Translations under genes and position numbers: made by a program
Shown here: positions 24,637 through 35,630 of the stretch, one piece after another
How positions within the stretch are numbered: position 1 is the stretch's first letter
Layout of the letters: each line of letters begins with the position of its first letter
Source: Nageia nagi
Lineage: Eukaryota > Pinophyta
Reading direction: 5' to 3'
DNA: 64,000 nucleotides
NCBI GenBank assembly: GCA_050084985.1
Contig: JBITNC010000001.1
Location: forward strand, 171,058,001 to 171,122,000
The notes under the pieces: model-generated
What the model saw: the letters and a program-made list of their open reading frames with translations, nothing else
What the model was told of the DNA's origin: nothing
The model's database searches: none

Positions 24637-24879
24637 ATTATAGGATATACAAAAAATGAAATATTTGTAGAGACTTTTAAGAAGATGAAATTATTGGGTG
24701 TAACATTAGTTACATGATGAAACATTATACTTTGCAAAAGTATCAAAAAGTAGTCCAAAAGTGCTAAGTTGGAAAAATAAACTTGTGATACTTAATAAAT
24801 TTTCAATCCAAAAATTTAAATGCTATGTTATCTTGCCTCCACAATAAGAATACTAAAATATAAAGGTTATATATCTCTC

Positions 24880-25110
24880 CCTCATGAAACTATGTATGCA
24901 TCATACATCTTGTCAAAAACTTCTCAAGCCTTGTGTATTCTTTCATATTTTGCATACATTCCTATCAATGCGTTCACAACCACAACATTTGATGCAAATC
25001 CATTTTCAAATACTCTTTGATAGATGTCCATATCTTCTTTTAGAGCTCCCATGGTGGAACATGTGGGTAGAATGATACATCTTATGAATAATAAAATAAG
25101 ATTCACTCAT
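24880..25110 (-). pseudogene. PPR protein fragment
   Basis: A 60-codon minus-strand open piece (24924-25106) reads MGALKEDMDIYQRVFENGFA and then NALIGMYAKYERIHKA. The order G-A-L-x-x-x-M-x-I-x-Q, GF, NAL-I-x-MYAK is that of plant PLS-class PPR proteins, which bind organelle transcripts. Past a stop, the frame goes on into a block resembling E-V-F-D-K-M. Only one to two repeats survive. Element B separates it from the amplified fragments at 10.7-11.5 kb. Confidence 0.8.
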
Positions 25111-25319
25111 GCTATTAAAGTATATACATTCTTTATATGTTTGACCTACATGGTTGCATGCAAGTAGGAAATATATACATATTTATATATACAAGTAGAA
25201 CACATATAAAATTTTCTCATGCTAGTTTTGTTCTTTCTTGAGAGCCCTTTTTTCCTTCATAAAAAAAGGTTCTTAGTAAAGCATAAAACATAGCTTGCAA
25301 GACCACCTTGAAAGAGATT
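25111..25319. other. Spacer of the duplicated PPR locus
   Basis: No coding signal. Homologous to about 30080-30310 (shared blocks: CAAGTAGAA, GCATAAAA-TATAGCTTGCAAGACC, TTGAAAGAGATTGA with small differences), showing that the PPR locus was duplicated locally. Confidence 0.7.
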
Positions 25320-25539
25320 GACATTATACTTGCATCATGCATATTTTTAAATAATTCTCAGGCATTGCATTTTTTCCAACTTATTACTTTGGATTGGTTT
25401 TTAAAACTTGTAAATTTTTTGGGTTGAACAATTTCTTTCATTCTCCAACCCAATTTTGGATCATATGATATTGTATTTAAATAATTTCATATCACATCAT
25501 GCATCTTATGAAATAATTCTCAATCCTTATGTAATATTT
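25320..25539 (-). pseudogene. PPR fragment, downstream half of a split copy
   Basis: Homologous to about 30500-30685. Its edge CTTATGTAATATTT is cut by the copia insertion and continues at 29761 as TATTTCACATTTTGCATACATG, compare TGTGTATTATTTCATATTTT in the other copy. Minus-strand translation is heavily degraded. Confidence 0.55.
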
Positions 25540-26042
25540 TGTTGGAATATATAATGTATTATTGTAAAGGTTTTGTAATAATTCTCTTTGTAAATTCACT
25601 AATACTTAAGGGTATCATTAGATACCTTAAGTATTTAAGTGAATATGATAATGTAACTTTTCCTACACTCCATTTCATGAGCATGCTTTTTGGGTAAAAG
25701 GGAGTTGCATGTCATTCCTTTGTACATTGGGTAAAAGGGTGATCCAAAGAGGGATTTTGACCTATAAATAGAAGATTCCCTCTTTGTGATCACACACCTA
25801 TTGGTGGAATAAAGTTATGCTATAGGATAGTGTTTAAGAGATTATATTAGGAGAATTGTAAGAGATCATATTTGTGAATGAAGTAAGATCTAGTTAGTGG
25901 ATATACTCCTAGTTGGAGGAACCACTTTATCTCTTGATTTATCTTTGTGAGATTATATAATTTGAGTTATTTAGATGTGAGTTTGATCTTTCATGAAATC
26001 TTAGCATTATAGGGCTATTTATGTTATATTTCAAACCTCACA
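25540..26042 (+). repeat. 5' LTR of copia element 1
   Basis: 503 bp, TGTTGGAAT to CCTCACA. A likely TATA box lies in ACCTATAAATAG at about 25759-25770. By eye it is about 90% identical to the 3' LTR. Confidence 0.95.
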
Positions 26043-26062
26043 TTTGGTATCGGATCATCCTT
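26043..26062 (+). other. Primer-binding site (copia 1)
   Basis: TTTGGTATCGGATCATCC follows the LTR directly and is a diverged form of the initiator-Met site TGGTATCAGAGC used by many plant copia elements. Confidence 0.85.
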
Positions 26063-28519
26063 GGCAAGATGACTAGACAAAGATTTGAAAAAGATAAGGC
26101 AACAAGAGCATCCCAACGTTTTCAACTTATGCATTTAGATTTGATGAGTTCATTTCAAACTAAGTCACTTGGAGGAACATATTACATCTTGACCTTCATT
26201 GATGACTTTGGTAGAATGAATTATGGCTATCTACTTGAGCACAAGGATCAAACCTTTGAGATTTTTAAGAATTTTAAGGCCTTAGTTGAAAATTAGACTA
26301 ACCTTAAAATCAAGATGTTGAGATTAGATAATGGAGGAGAATATAATAACAATGAGTTAAATGCCTTTTGTACTAAGTATGGAATCAAGAGGCAATTTAT
26401 AATTTCTTACACTCCTTAGCAAAATGATGTTACCAAAAGAAAAAATAGCACAATTATGGAGATGGCTAGATGCATGTTCAGTAATCTTCCTAGTTTTTTG
26501 TGGGGTGAAGCTATGAACACTACTATTTACACCTTTAATAGGTGTCCTATAAAATATGTTTAGGGTAAAACTCCTTTTGAGGCATGTTCAGAAAGAAAAC
26601 CTAACATTTCTCACCTTAGGGTGTTTGGTTGTGAAGCATTCTCCTACATTATTTCTGAGAAAAGGAAACGGTTGGAAAAAAGAGCTAAAAAATGCATCTT
26701 TGTGGGTTATGATAGTCAGCATAGAGGCTATAGGATATATTCTCTATCTTATAAAAGAGTGTTCATTTCTAGGGATGTAAAGTTCAATTAAATTCTTAAA
26801 GAATCTACTTCTAATGAGGATATCGATGATCCAATTGACTCATGAGTTGCACCTAGCTGGTTGGATATTGATGTAGATAAGTCACCTTAGGAGCAAAATT
26901 CTCCAACATAAAAGGTAACAAGGAGCATGACCTTGAATAAATCCTTATTTACCAAAATTGATAATAAGAATGAACCTTCATCTTTCAAAGAAGCTTCTAA
27001 GCACAAGTGCTAGATGGAAGCCATGAAAGTGGAGTATGAGGTGCTTATGAAAAATAAGACTTGGGATTTGGTTCCTTATCCTAATGAGAAGAATGTGAGT
27101 AACAATAAGTGGATCTACAAGGTCAAGTACAATTTAGTTGAGGATATTAAGAAATATAAGGCAAGGTTAGTAGCCAAAGGTTTTTCTTAGAAATATGATG
27201 TAGATTATGAGAAAACCTTTGCTCCCATGGTAAAAATGTCCACTATTAGAATTATCCTTACTCTTTCTACATCTTAAAAATGAAAAGTTTTTCAACTTAA
27301 TGTCAAGAATGCATTTCTTAATGGTGATTTAGATGTGGAAATCTTCATGAATCAACCAGAAGGGTTTATTATGAAAGGAAAAGAGTCCTTTGTGTGTAAG
27401 CTAAAGAAGTCATTGTATGGATTTAAGCAAGCATCTAGAGCTTGGTACAAGAAGATTTCAAGGTTCTTTGTAGATATTAAATTCTCCAAGTATTTTTCTA
27501 ACTTCAATTTATATGTGCTCAATTAGGGAAAAGATATGTTCTTAATTCTCCTTTATGTGGATGATCTTTTGATAATTGGTAATAATGATGAAGTCATTCA
27601 AGAGTGCATATTCAAGTTTAAGGTGATGTTTGAAATGATTGATCTTGGTCTCTTGCATTACTACCTTAGAATGCAAATGTATCAATAAAAGGATTACACT
27701 TATCTTAGTCAATCTAAGTATATATCAGATATCTTGCAAAAGTTTAAAATGGAGGAGTGTAGACATGTTGTAACCCCTATCTCTCCTAGAATCACTATTT
27801 CTTAGAGCTTCAAGTCTCAGTTGGATGATGCTACAACTTAGAGGTAATTAATTGATAGTCTTTTGTATTTGACTATTTCTAGACCAAATATTACCTTTAC
27901 AATGAATTTGATGGCATGATTCATGCAAAAACCATATGTTGAGCACCTCAATGCTGTTAAATAAATCTTGAGGTATGTTTTAGGGACTAAAGATCTTGCT
28001 CTCAAGTATTCTAAGTTGCCCTCATTTGTTCTCTCATGATTCTTAGATTCTGATTATGGAAGAGATAGAGATGATAATAAATCAACCTTTGCATATGTGT
28101 TTGACATTAGTTTAGGTGTTATCTCTTAGGATTCCAAGAAGCAACCTATTATTTTTCTTTCCACCATAGAATTCAAATACCGTGCCGTGTTTGTTGTAGC
28201 CTAGGAAGCTATTTGGCTAAGGCATATTCTGAAAGAAATTACATATGAGCAACCTGACTCATATTTGATTTCTTTAGACAATCAATTGGTTATTTCTTTA
28301 GCTAAGAATATTGTATTCCATTAGAGAATAAAACATATGAAAATCCAAGCACATTTTATCAAAGATAAGGTTCTTGATGGCATTATACACCTAGAGTATT
28401 ATCCATCAACCTTGAACTCTACTAACTTATTCACCAAGCCCTTTCTTGAAGCTCAATTTTGTAAGCTTAGAGATGCTATCAAGTTAGTGAAGTTGCCCTC
28501 AAAGGAGAGTAAAGTTTGA
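26063..28519 (+). pseudogene. Copia integrase-RT-RNase H polyprotein with 21 stops
   Basis: One frame runs from about 26063 to a final TGA at 28517 without any frameshift that I can see. Integrase core: FQLMHLDLM, TFIDDFGRMNYGYLLEHKDQ, LRLDNGGEY; the third catalytic residue, E in AERKN of relatives, is K here (TKRKN). [46 protein letters not shown] at about 27555-27585. RNase H: LDSDYGRD, then HMKIQAHFIKDKVLDGIIHL near 28335. I count 21 in-frame stops (12 TAG, 5 TAA, 4 TGA), each reachable from Gln, Trp or Arg codons by a C-to-T or G-to-A change. Gag and protease are absent. The product would be non-functional. Confidence 0.93.
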
Positions 28520-29247
28520 ATTATTATTTTGAATTTATGTTTGTGATGACAACTTCACCCCTAGGAGGATTTATTGCTATATAGTGTTAATTTTATTATA
28601 CACCTTTATGGTAAGTTCACTTTGCATGATAAACTTATTGTACAAATTTTTAGAGTAAATATTAGCCAATCTAGCACTATTCAGTTATCCATGTGTGAGG
28701 AAATCTTATGTGTCTTTTGGCACTATTCGATTATCCATATGTGAAGAATTCATATGTGTATTTTTTTATGCTGTATTTTACAATGATAATCAACACATGG
28801 TGTATATATAGCAAGTGACTATGAGTTTTAGCTTGGCATCTTTGTGATGACTTATAGTGCACCACTGATCAGTTAATTATGGCATTTGTTTGATTCATAT
28901 ATCTTTGTTGATATGAATATGTTGCATCTAATTGATCTTGTTATTTGAGCTACTTATGACTTGAAGGTTCCTTGAGATTGTAGGTTACTTACTTCGAGTA
29001 TGTAAAATCTTAGAGATGCATCATTACTACCAATTGGATGACTACTTTATGTACATTGAAATTGGTTGTGGGTAATGATTGTATTGTAAACTATTTGTTA
29101 AAATATTAAAGTAGTGATTCTTAAACTAGATCTTTCTTATTTTACAAATATGTAAAAATTTCTCATCTTTGGTTGTATTTGTTTAGAGGAGAACTCTCTT
29201 ACTCTCTCTGTTTCTTCTCTCTTCTTCGCTCTATCCTAATATTGTGT
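28520..29247 (+). other. Copia 1 3' non-coding region
   Basis: From the polyprotein stop to the polypurine tract. Two related blocks around 28676-28690 and 28721-28735 (CACTATTC-x-x-TTATCCAT-x-TGTGA) form a small imperfect repeat. No coding frame. Confidence 0.6.
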
Positions 29248-29257
29248 TAAGGAGGAG
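29248..29257 (+). other. Polypurine tract (copia 1)
   Basis: AAGGAGGAG directly before TGTTGG of the 3' LTR, the plus-strand priming site. Confidence 0.9.
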
Positions 29258-29760
29258 TGTTGGAATGTATAATGCATTATTGTAAAGGTTTTATAATAAT
29301 ACTCTTTGTAAATTCATTAATACTTAAAAATATCATAAGATATCTTAAGTATTTAAGTGAATATGATAATGTAACTTGTCCTACACTCCATGTCATGATC
29401 ATGTCCCTTGGGTGAAAGGGAGTTACATGTCATGCCTTTATACATTAGGTAAAAGGGTGATTCAAAGAGGGATTTTGGCCTATAAATAGAATACTCCCTC
29501 TTTGTGATGACACATTAATTGGTGGAGTAAAGTTATGTTATAGGATAATTTTTAGAAGATGAGATTAAGAGAATTGTAAGAGGTCATATTTGTGAATGAA
29601 GTAAGATCTAGTTAGTGGATGTACTTCTAGTTGGAGGAACCACTTTATCTCTTGATTCATCTTTGTGACATTGTCTACTTTGAGTTATTTAGATGTGAGT
29701 TTGAGCTTTCATGAGATCTTAGTAGTATAGGGTGGTTTATGTTATATTTCAAACCTCACA
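29258..29760 (+). repeat. 3' LTR of copia element 1
   Basis: 503 bp, the same length as the 5' copy, and flanked by the TATTT TSD. Differences from the 5' copy are almost all substitutions. Confidence 0.95.
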
Positions 29761-30060
29761 TATTTCACATTTTGCATACATGTATACCAAGGTAGTTAGA
29801 ACCATAATATTTAGGGAAAAACCATTTTCAACTATTATTTGATGGATGTTCATACCTTATTATAGAGCTCCCATTTTGTATAATCTAACTTATAATCCTT
29901 GATTATTATTCCACACTTTGCATACATGTCTATCCAAACATTTAAAACCACAAAATTCAATTTAAAAAGCACCAAGTAGACACATCCATACACCTAATTT
30001 AGGGTTTATGAGTATTTTGGCACCTAAGCTCAATCATAGCAAACCCAATTATGATGTTGG
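29761..30060 (-). pseudogene. PPR fragment, upstream half of a split copy
   Basis: Continues the copy interrupted at 25539. CCAAGTAGACACATCCATAC at about 29973 belongs to the same block that reads VWMCLLGACKL on the minus strand in the 11-kb repeats. Strongly degraded. Confidence 0.6.
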
Positions 30061-30439
30061 CCATAAGATCCCAAAGGATGGTCCAATGGAACTTACTAGT
30101 CACCATATATATATTAGAACACATATACATGTTTATATATGCAAGTAGAATAGATACAAAGGTTTCTCATTCTATTAAAGTTTTGTTCTTTGCAGCCTAT
30201 ATTATGTACTTTTCTAAGATCCTTTTTTTATTTCTCATTCAAAGAATGAAAAACAAAATAAGGTTCTTGCAAAGCATAAAATATAGCTTGCAAGACCTTC
30301 TTGAAAGAGATTGATTCAAATTAATTATATTAGCTAGTTTCATAATCTACCTATATTCATAATTTGAATCGATATATAATAACAAGATATTTGATCTATT
30401 TAGAATATGTACTAGAAATATTTCTTGCAAAGGTTACAA

Positions 30440-30960
30440 AGTTTAGATTCACACTTAATAATTTTGTTTCATGAAACTATAATTGTATTATGAATCTTAT
30501 TAAGTATTTCATGGGCTTTGTATTTTTTACCAACTTACCACTTTTGAATTGGTCTTTTAAAATATTTATTTTGAAAAGTTGCTTTCCTTCTTCAAGCTAT
30601 TTTTTGGATCATATGGTATTGTATTTAAATCATTTCATATCACATCCTATAGCTTGTGAAATAATTCTTAGGCCTTGTGTATTATTTCATATTTTACATA
30701 CATGTCTATCAAGGAAGTCAGAACCATAATATTCAAGGAAAAACCATTTTCAATTACTCTTTGATGGATGTCCATACCTTCTTCTAGAGCTCCCATTTTG
30801 CATTCATGTCTATGGGCCTTAAGTATTGTTCCACACTTTGCATACATGTTTATTGAGGCATTCAAAACCATAACATTCAATTTACAAAGCACTAAGTAGA
30901 CACATCCACACATCTAATTCAGGGTTTATGGGATTTACAAAGCACCAAGTACTTTTTTAG
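30440..30960 (-). pseudogene. PPR protein fragment, second local copy
   Basis: The 81-codon minus-strand piece 30668-30913 includes NASINMYAKCGTILKA, then KMGALEEGMDIHQRVIENGF, then TSLIDMYVKYEIIHKA: two PPR units with the MYAKCG and G-A-L-E-x-G-M-x-I-H blocks of PLS-class plant proteins. An M-C-G-C-V-Y-L-V-L-C-K-L stretch in front is the out-of-frame form of the 11-kb repeat unit. It is homologous to 24880-25539 plus 29761-30060, so the locus was duplicated before the copia insertion. Confidence 0.8.
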
Positions 30961-32640
30961 ATCCTTTTGGGAAAAGTTACCTAACATAATGAAACTTGTA
31001 TTGGATATTTTTTCATAATTTTTTTCATGAATATTATTTTTTTATGGGTTGTAATCACAATTTTGAAAAATGCTAGTATCTAACATGCATAATTTTCAAC
31101 ATGCATAATTTGATCTAAAGTTTCATTTTTTCAAACTTCTTTTTTTTTTTATAGAGAATTGTCTAAAGGTTGTCCCCATATATATATATTTTTTCTTAAA
31201 ATTATTGAAAAATAATAATTAATTAAAAAATAAAAATTTATTTTCAAAATTATCTAACTCATAAAACTTCCATTTTATGTGGACTCATCTTCCTGCACCC
31301 ATCCATTTACCATTTCCTAATAGTGACTCCTTTAGGTGTCTTCCACTCACATGTGCTTCCCATCTATGTATTTGTATACATTTCTCAATGGTTCTTTTAA
31401 ATATCCTCTATTTTATAAGGATTTCATTCATATTATACATCTATTTTTTTAAATTCTTTGAACTTACATCTCTAATTTGTCACTTGGAACCTCTATTGTT
31501 GGACCTTCTGAATGGAAAATCATTCTTAGTGCTAAAATAAGGATACATATTTTTAGTTCTTTTAGAGATAGGATCTATGAGGATCCTTTGAAGAAACTAA
31601 GGCGACAAACAGACTCTAAAACCGAATGGATAAGGTAAATAAATTATTTTCTCATAGGAAAGAAATTCCATAAAGTCACCATGAATATTAACATGTTGTT
31701 AACATCAAAAAATATATTCCTTTTTTGTTATTATTTTTGCATCAAGTTATTTATTTTTATAAGATACAAGGCCATACTATAAAATGTTTATAATATTATT
31801 CTTCTTAAGAGATCAAGAAAGGTTTCTTTTGTGTCCTAATATTAGTAGTTCACTTTTAATCTTATATCATTTTGATATCATAAATTTTGCTAATAGTATA
31901 CATTTTCAGAATTCCATATGGTTTAGAAATACTTTGAATTGTAATAAGAATATAAATATTACTTTTTTATCAAGTATATTCTTAATTAAAAATATTCTTT
32001 CTCTTTTTCTATCAATTTAAATAGAGTACACCTCTATTATGTAAATATCTCCTTTATTTTATTAGTTTAGTTTGTGATAGAAGAATCTCTTCCATTGCTT
32101 ATAAATAAGGATAAACATGATAAATAAATAATCAGATCATCAAGTACATTTATCCTCTATCTCACTTTTGTAATCTCTTTATTCATAAATTAATGGAGTT
32201 ATTGTTTACCATTTATATTAGTTTCTTTTTTGAAACTATGATTTTTAGGTATATTTTCATTAATCAATGGATGTTTGTACACATTAAAGATAAAATACAA
32301 CTATTAGTGCTAAGTGCTTAAGCCCTAAGTAAAGGTCTAAATGAGTTAGTTTATATCCCCAATTTTTTATCTTAGTTGTGGGATCCTTATAAAGGTTTGA
32401 GCTAAAGCACTTTTAAACCCTATCTATTTCTAACTTTTGACCTTGCTATATTTTCTTATGTTACAAAGAACCAACCTTCATTGGAGATTAGGTTATCAGA
32501 CAATTAATTCCCACACTAATGATACTTTTATGAAACTATGGTTAAATATTTTTTTGTGTAATTTTTAGGGAATAATATTAGGCATTATAATACTTTTTTA
32601 TGATGTTGGTAGGTGTTTTTTATGGAACCAATAACCATGT
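30961..32640. other. AT-rich stretch; one weak exon-like segment
   Basis: No recognised element. At about 31556-31635 an open segment lies between a TTTTAG acceptor-like site and AAG/GTAAAT; it reads FRDRIYEDPLKKLRRQTDSK. It is too short to assign. The longer open frames (31277-31540, 31784-32020) show no domain and are probably chance. Confidence 0.3.
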
Positions 32641-32644
32641 GATT

Positions 32645-32785
32645 TTCAAAGGGATGCTAACCTTTCTTATATTCAAATCAGTCATGTCATGCATGACAGG
32701 TAGGACTACCCACTAGGCAATTCAAACCTAGGACCTCCCAAAACCTAGCCATGCACTTAACTAGTGCGACATCCCCTTGGGGTTT
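32645..32785 (-). mobile_element. tRNA-derived SINE (Au-like)
   Basis: Minus strand has a pol III box A-like TAGTTAAGTGCATGG (plus 32748-32763) and a box B-like GGTTTGAATTGCC (plus 32717-32729), with GGGATGTCGCAC in front. The order and spacing fit plant tRNA-derived SINEs of the Au kind. The 3' end near 32645 is uncertain and no clear TSD was found. Confidence 0.55.
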
Positions 32786-32929
32786 AGGTATTATTTTACT
32801 TCCCCAATCAACATGTACATGCTTTGAACATTTGAAGATCAACATTATTTGTTGGGTAGACCCTTAAATTTGACATTTGATATCCAAAGTTTATGTTTTA
32901 TGTTCACACGACTAGCTTAAATGTTATAT

Positions 32930-34415
32930 AAAGGCATATTAGGTGGAGTTCCTTATTGAGTATGACTTTACCATTAAGTACACAAAATATAAAGAGAATC
33001 AAGTGGTTAATGCTTTGAGTAGATGAAAGAATATTTATGCTCTGTCAAGAGCTAATATTGTTCAACAAGATGGATAATATTTCAAGATAATTGAGGGTCT
33101 AATTAAGAACCCTTTACAATAAAGTGACTTTAGTAGGAAGGAAGTTGGCCTACTTTAATTTCATTTCAAAAAACATAAAAAAAATTATCCTTAGGGAAAG
33201 ATATAAAACTTCCTTTCATGCAAACTCAAGAGAGGCTAAGATACAAGAAAAATTAAAGAGCAAATATATTATCTTGGAATGAAGAAAGATATTATGATTT
33301 CTTACCTATTTCTTAGAATATCAAACTTGTAAAAGAAAAATGCCTACACTAATAAGTAAATTATTTTCATATGATATTCCAATGTAGAAATGGTAAAGGA
33401 CATCAACATGGATTTTATTGTAGGATTACAAAAAATGCAATTTCAACATGATAGCTTTATGGTAACAGTTGATAAATTGATAAAGGTGTTAAACTTTATA
33501 CCAAGTAACACTACTAATGATGGAGTTATTATTGTTAACAATTTTATACATGAGGTCTTTTGATTGCATAGATTTCCTAAAGTTATAATCTCATATAGAT
33601 ATTCTAGATTCATTTCAAATTTTGAGGAGGAAGTACATCATAGTTTGGGTACTAAATTGAACATAATATCCTCTTATCATATAAAAATAGATGGTGCAAC
33701 TGAGCATGTAAATTAAATCTTAGAGGACATGTTAAGGATGTATCGTATGAAAAACCTAACTCAGTGAGAAAACTATTTTTATTTAGTTGAATTTGCTTAC
33801 AATAATTCTCATCATTCATCACTGGTTCTATTTGATGCTTTGTATGGTTGTGATTGTAAAACCCCACTTTCATGGTACAATCTCGAAGATAAAGTTACTA
33901 AATATGGAGGAGTACCAATAAATAAAAATTCAAGCTAAGCTTAAGGATTATGTCAATAGGTATAAAAGCTATATTAATTTGAAAATGAAATCAAGGGATT
34001 TTTTGATGAATGATCAAGTATCATCTTAGTTTAAACTAAATAAAAGTAGCATACAATATTCCAATTTAGCATCTAGGTTTATTGGTCCTTTTAGAATCTT
34101 TGAGAAAATCAATTTGGCAACTTACTAAATTGACCTCACTACTAGCCTAGCTAAGATCCATAATGTATTTTATATATCATTACATAAAAAGTATATTTTT
34201 GGTCCTTCACATAGTTGGGATGTGAACTCACTATAGATGGAGAATCTTCTAGCAATGTAGGTTCATCCCATATGGATGCTAGAAATTAGAACTAAAGCTT
34301 TGAGAAATTGGATGATGGATTAATGCTAGGTACTATGGGATAAATACTTAGAGAAAAATTCTACATGAAAATATGTAGAACAAATGAAAAATATGTTTCC
34401 TAATTTATTTGAATG
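32930..34415 (+). pseudogene. Chromovirus (Ty3/gypsy) integrase and chromodomain, decayed
   Basis: 3' part of a plus-strand chromovirus polyprotein. In order: the RNase H end, KYTKYKENQVVNALSR (about 32960-33020); integrase core, with MDFIVG (about 33410), SLGTKLNIISSYH (about 33645), a GATEHVN block, VEFAYNNSHHSSLVLF (about 33790) and LYGCDCKTPLSW; the integrase C-terminus, GPFRIFEKINLATY and SLAKIHNVFYISLHKKYIFG (about 34085-34200); then a degraded chromodomain, LEIRTKALRN and MKNMFPNLFE, ending at TGA near 34413. The HNVF and chromodomain pattern fits the Tekay/Del branch. Many stops, at least one frameshift, and no gag or RT nearby. Confidence 0.85.
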
Positions 34416-34488
34416 ATCTATGATGATTATAAAAAACTTTTAAATTATTTACAATAAACTCAAGGAACTAGGTTTAACATTTAGCCTT

Positions 34489-34824
34489 AACAAGGGTGGA
34501 TGTTATGACCTGACCTAATGGAATTCCCTTATTAGGAAAATACATAAGACTATTAATTATGTTGGGTGATAAATATGTGTTAATAACATTATTTAGTACT
34601 TTTTTTATGAAGAATATATTATTTAGTTTATAATTAATGTGTATTATGGATAACTCTTTAAAGATAAAATATTGTATTCTCCTAAAAGTAAAAAATGGAA
34701 AGACAGCATGGATAATAATTTGCATGTACATAAGGTATCTTGCATGTAGGATATTTTCTTGAAATATTGTGTTACTATCTTCCAAAGGCCTTGCATGCAA
34801 AGAATGATTTTGTATGTAACCCAC
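34489..34824 (+). repeat. Polypurine tract and start of chromovirus 3' LTR
   Basis: AACAAGGGTGGA (34489-34500) lies about 75 bp after the chromodomain stop and is followed by TGTTATGACCTGACC, a typical LTR start. I cannot fix the LTR end. It may run as far as the GC-richer block at 35630-36460, which holds a TATA-like CTCTATATAGAAC. Confidence 0.6.
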
Positions 34825-35040
34825 TTAAGGAGGTTGGAGAGAGAAAAGTAGGTTAAAACTCCCATGAGGGAGGCCCAGGTTCAAATCTCTCACCTCCTTG
34901 GGTTGGAAATACAAGAATCCAGAAATTTATAATGGTGCAATCTGGCTAGGTGCAAGCTCTGGGTGAATTTGATGGAAGAGATATGCTTGTTGCTCCTTAA
35001 GCTAATGGTCAACTTTCTTAATTTTTGAGAAACTTAGCAG
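34825..35040 (+). mobile_element. Possible tRNA-related SINE within the LTR
   Basis: AGGTTCAAATCTCT at 34877-34890 resembles pol III box B (GGTTCGAATC), and GTAGGTTAAAACTCC about 35 bp upstream could be box A. The 3' boundary and TSD are not clear. An alternative is a chance tRNA-like match in the LTR. Confidence 0.35.
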
Positions 35041-35630
35041 TTCCATAAAATAAAGAATGATTTCATGTAATGTTTCTTTCTACCTTAAATGTGTTTTGCA
35101 TGTTTAAATTTTATGCATGTATTTTCTTTCTACTTTCAATTATTTACATGCAAAATTATAAATATGTTTAGTATTTAACCATTATAGAGAAAATGTTTTT
35201 GGCTATTGTTATTAATTTTTTATCCATTGTCAAATGTGATTTAATGGATGAATTGAAGCAAGAAGTAAATGAAATTATTGACAATATGCTTGAATATACT
35301 ACTCATCAACCGAGTTCCTCTCTGTGTGTACTATAAAATTAAAAAAAAAAAAAATTAAAAAAACTTAATTAAAAGAAATATTGAATTTGAATTGTTATGG
35401 TGTGCTCTTATGAGTCCTTTTAATAATGTATGTTTTATTATGTGCTAGAAAGATATATAAACCATAATCCCTCTTAAATAGTTTCTATGAGTTTTTAATA
35501 AGGATATTTGACTATCTTATTGGCTGGTTTTTGAAAACCCTTCTTATATAACTAATCAAACCTTTGTAAAAATCAATTATAGTTTTGATAAAAAAAAATA
35601 GTAGTATTGAGTTTTCTAATATAATCATTT
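35041..35630. other. AT-rich sequence with A-rich run
   Basis: Nothing coding. An interrupted A run lies at 35339-35366. It may be part of the chromovirus LTR. Confidence 0.4.

Larger units (their letters stand above)
25540..29760 (+). mobile_element. Ty1/copia element 1, internally deleted, LTR-complete
   Basis: 4,221-bp element with two 503-bp LTRs (TGTTGG...CTCACA) and a perfect 5-bp TSD, TATTT, at 25535-25539 and 29761-29765. Directly after the 5' LTR lies a TGGTATCGGATC primer site, and AAGGAGGAG precedes the 3' LTR. Integrase precedes RT, the Ty1/copia order. Gag, protease and the integrase N-terminus are missing, so the internal region is only 3.2 kb. It inserted into an already duplicated PPR pseudogene. 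Confidence 0.96.

Noticed and set aside
26556-26780. 74-codon ORF in copia 1
   Set aside because: It is in a different frame from the polyprotein, which continues through this region in frame with integrase motifs.
26063-28519. TAG/TAA read as glutamine (alternative genetic code)
   Set aside because: Several stops lie where relatives have Trp or Arg, TGA is also present, and the host is clearly a plant nuclear genome. Deamination of a silenced element explains all of them.
31277-31540. 87-codon plus-strand ORF
   Set aside because: Hydrophobic and T-rich by composition, with no motif or neighbouring signal.
34474-34865. Overlapping minus-strand ORFs of 116 and 73 codons
   Set aside because: They lie within the start of the chromovirus 3' LTR and show no domain; the two frames overlap, as expected of chance ORFs.
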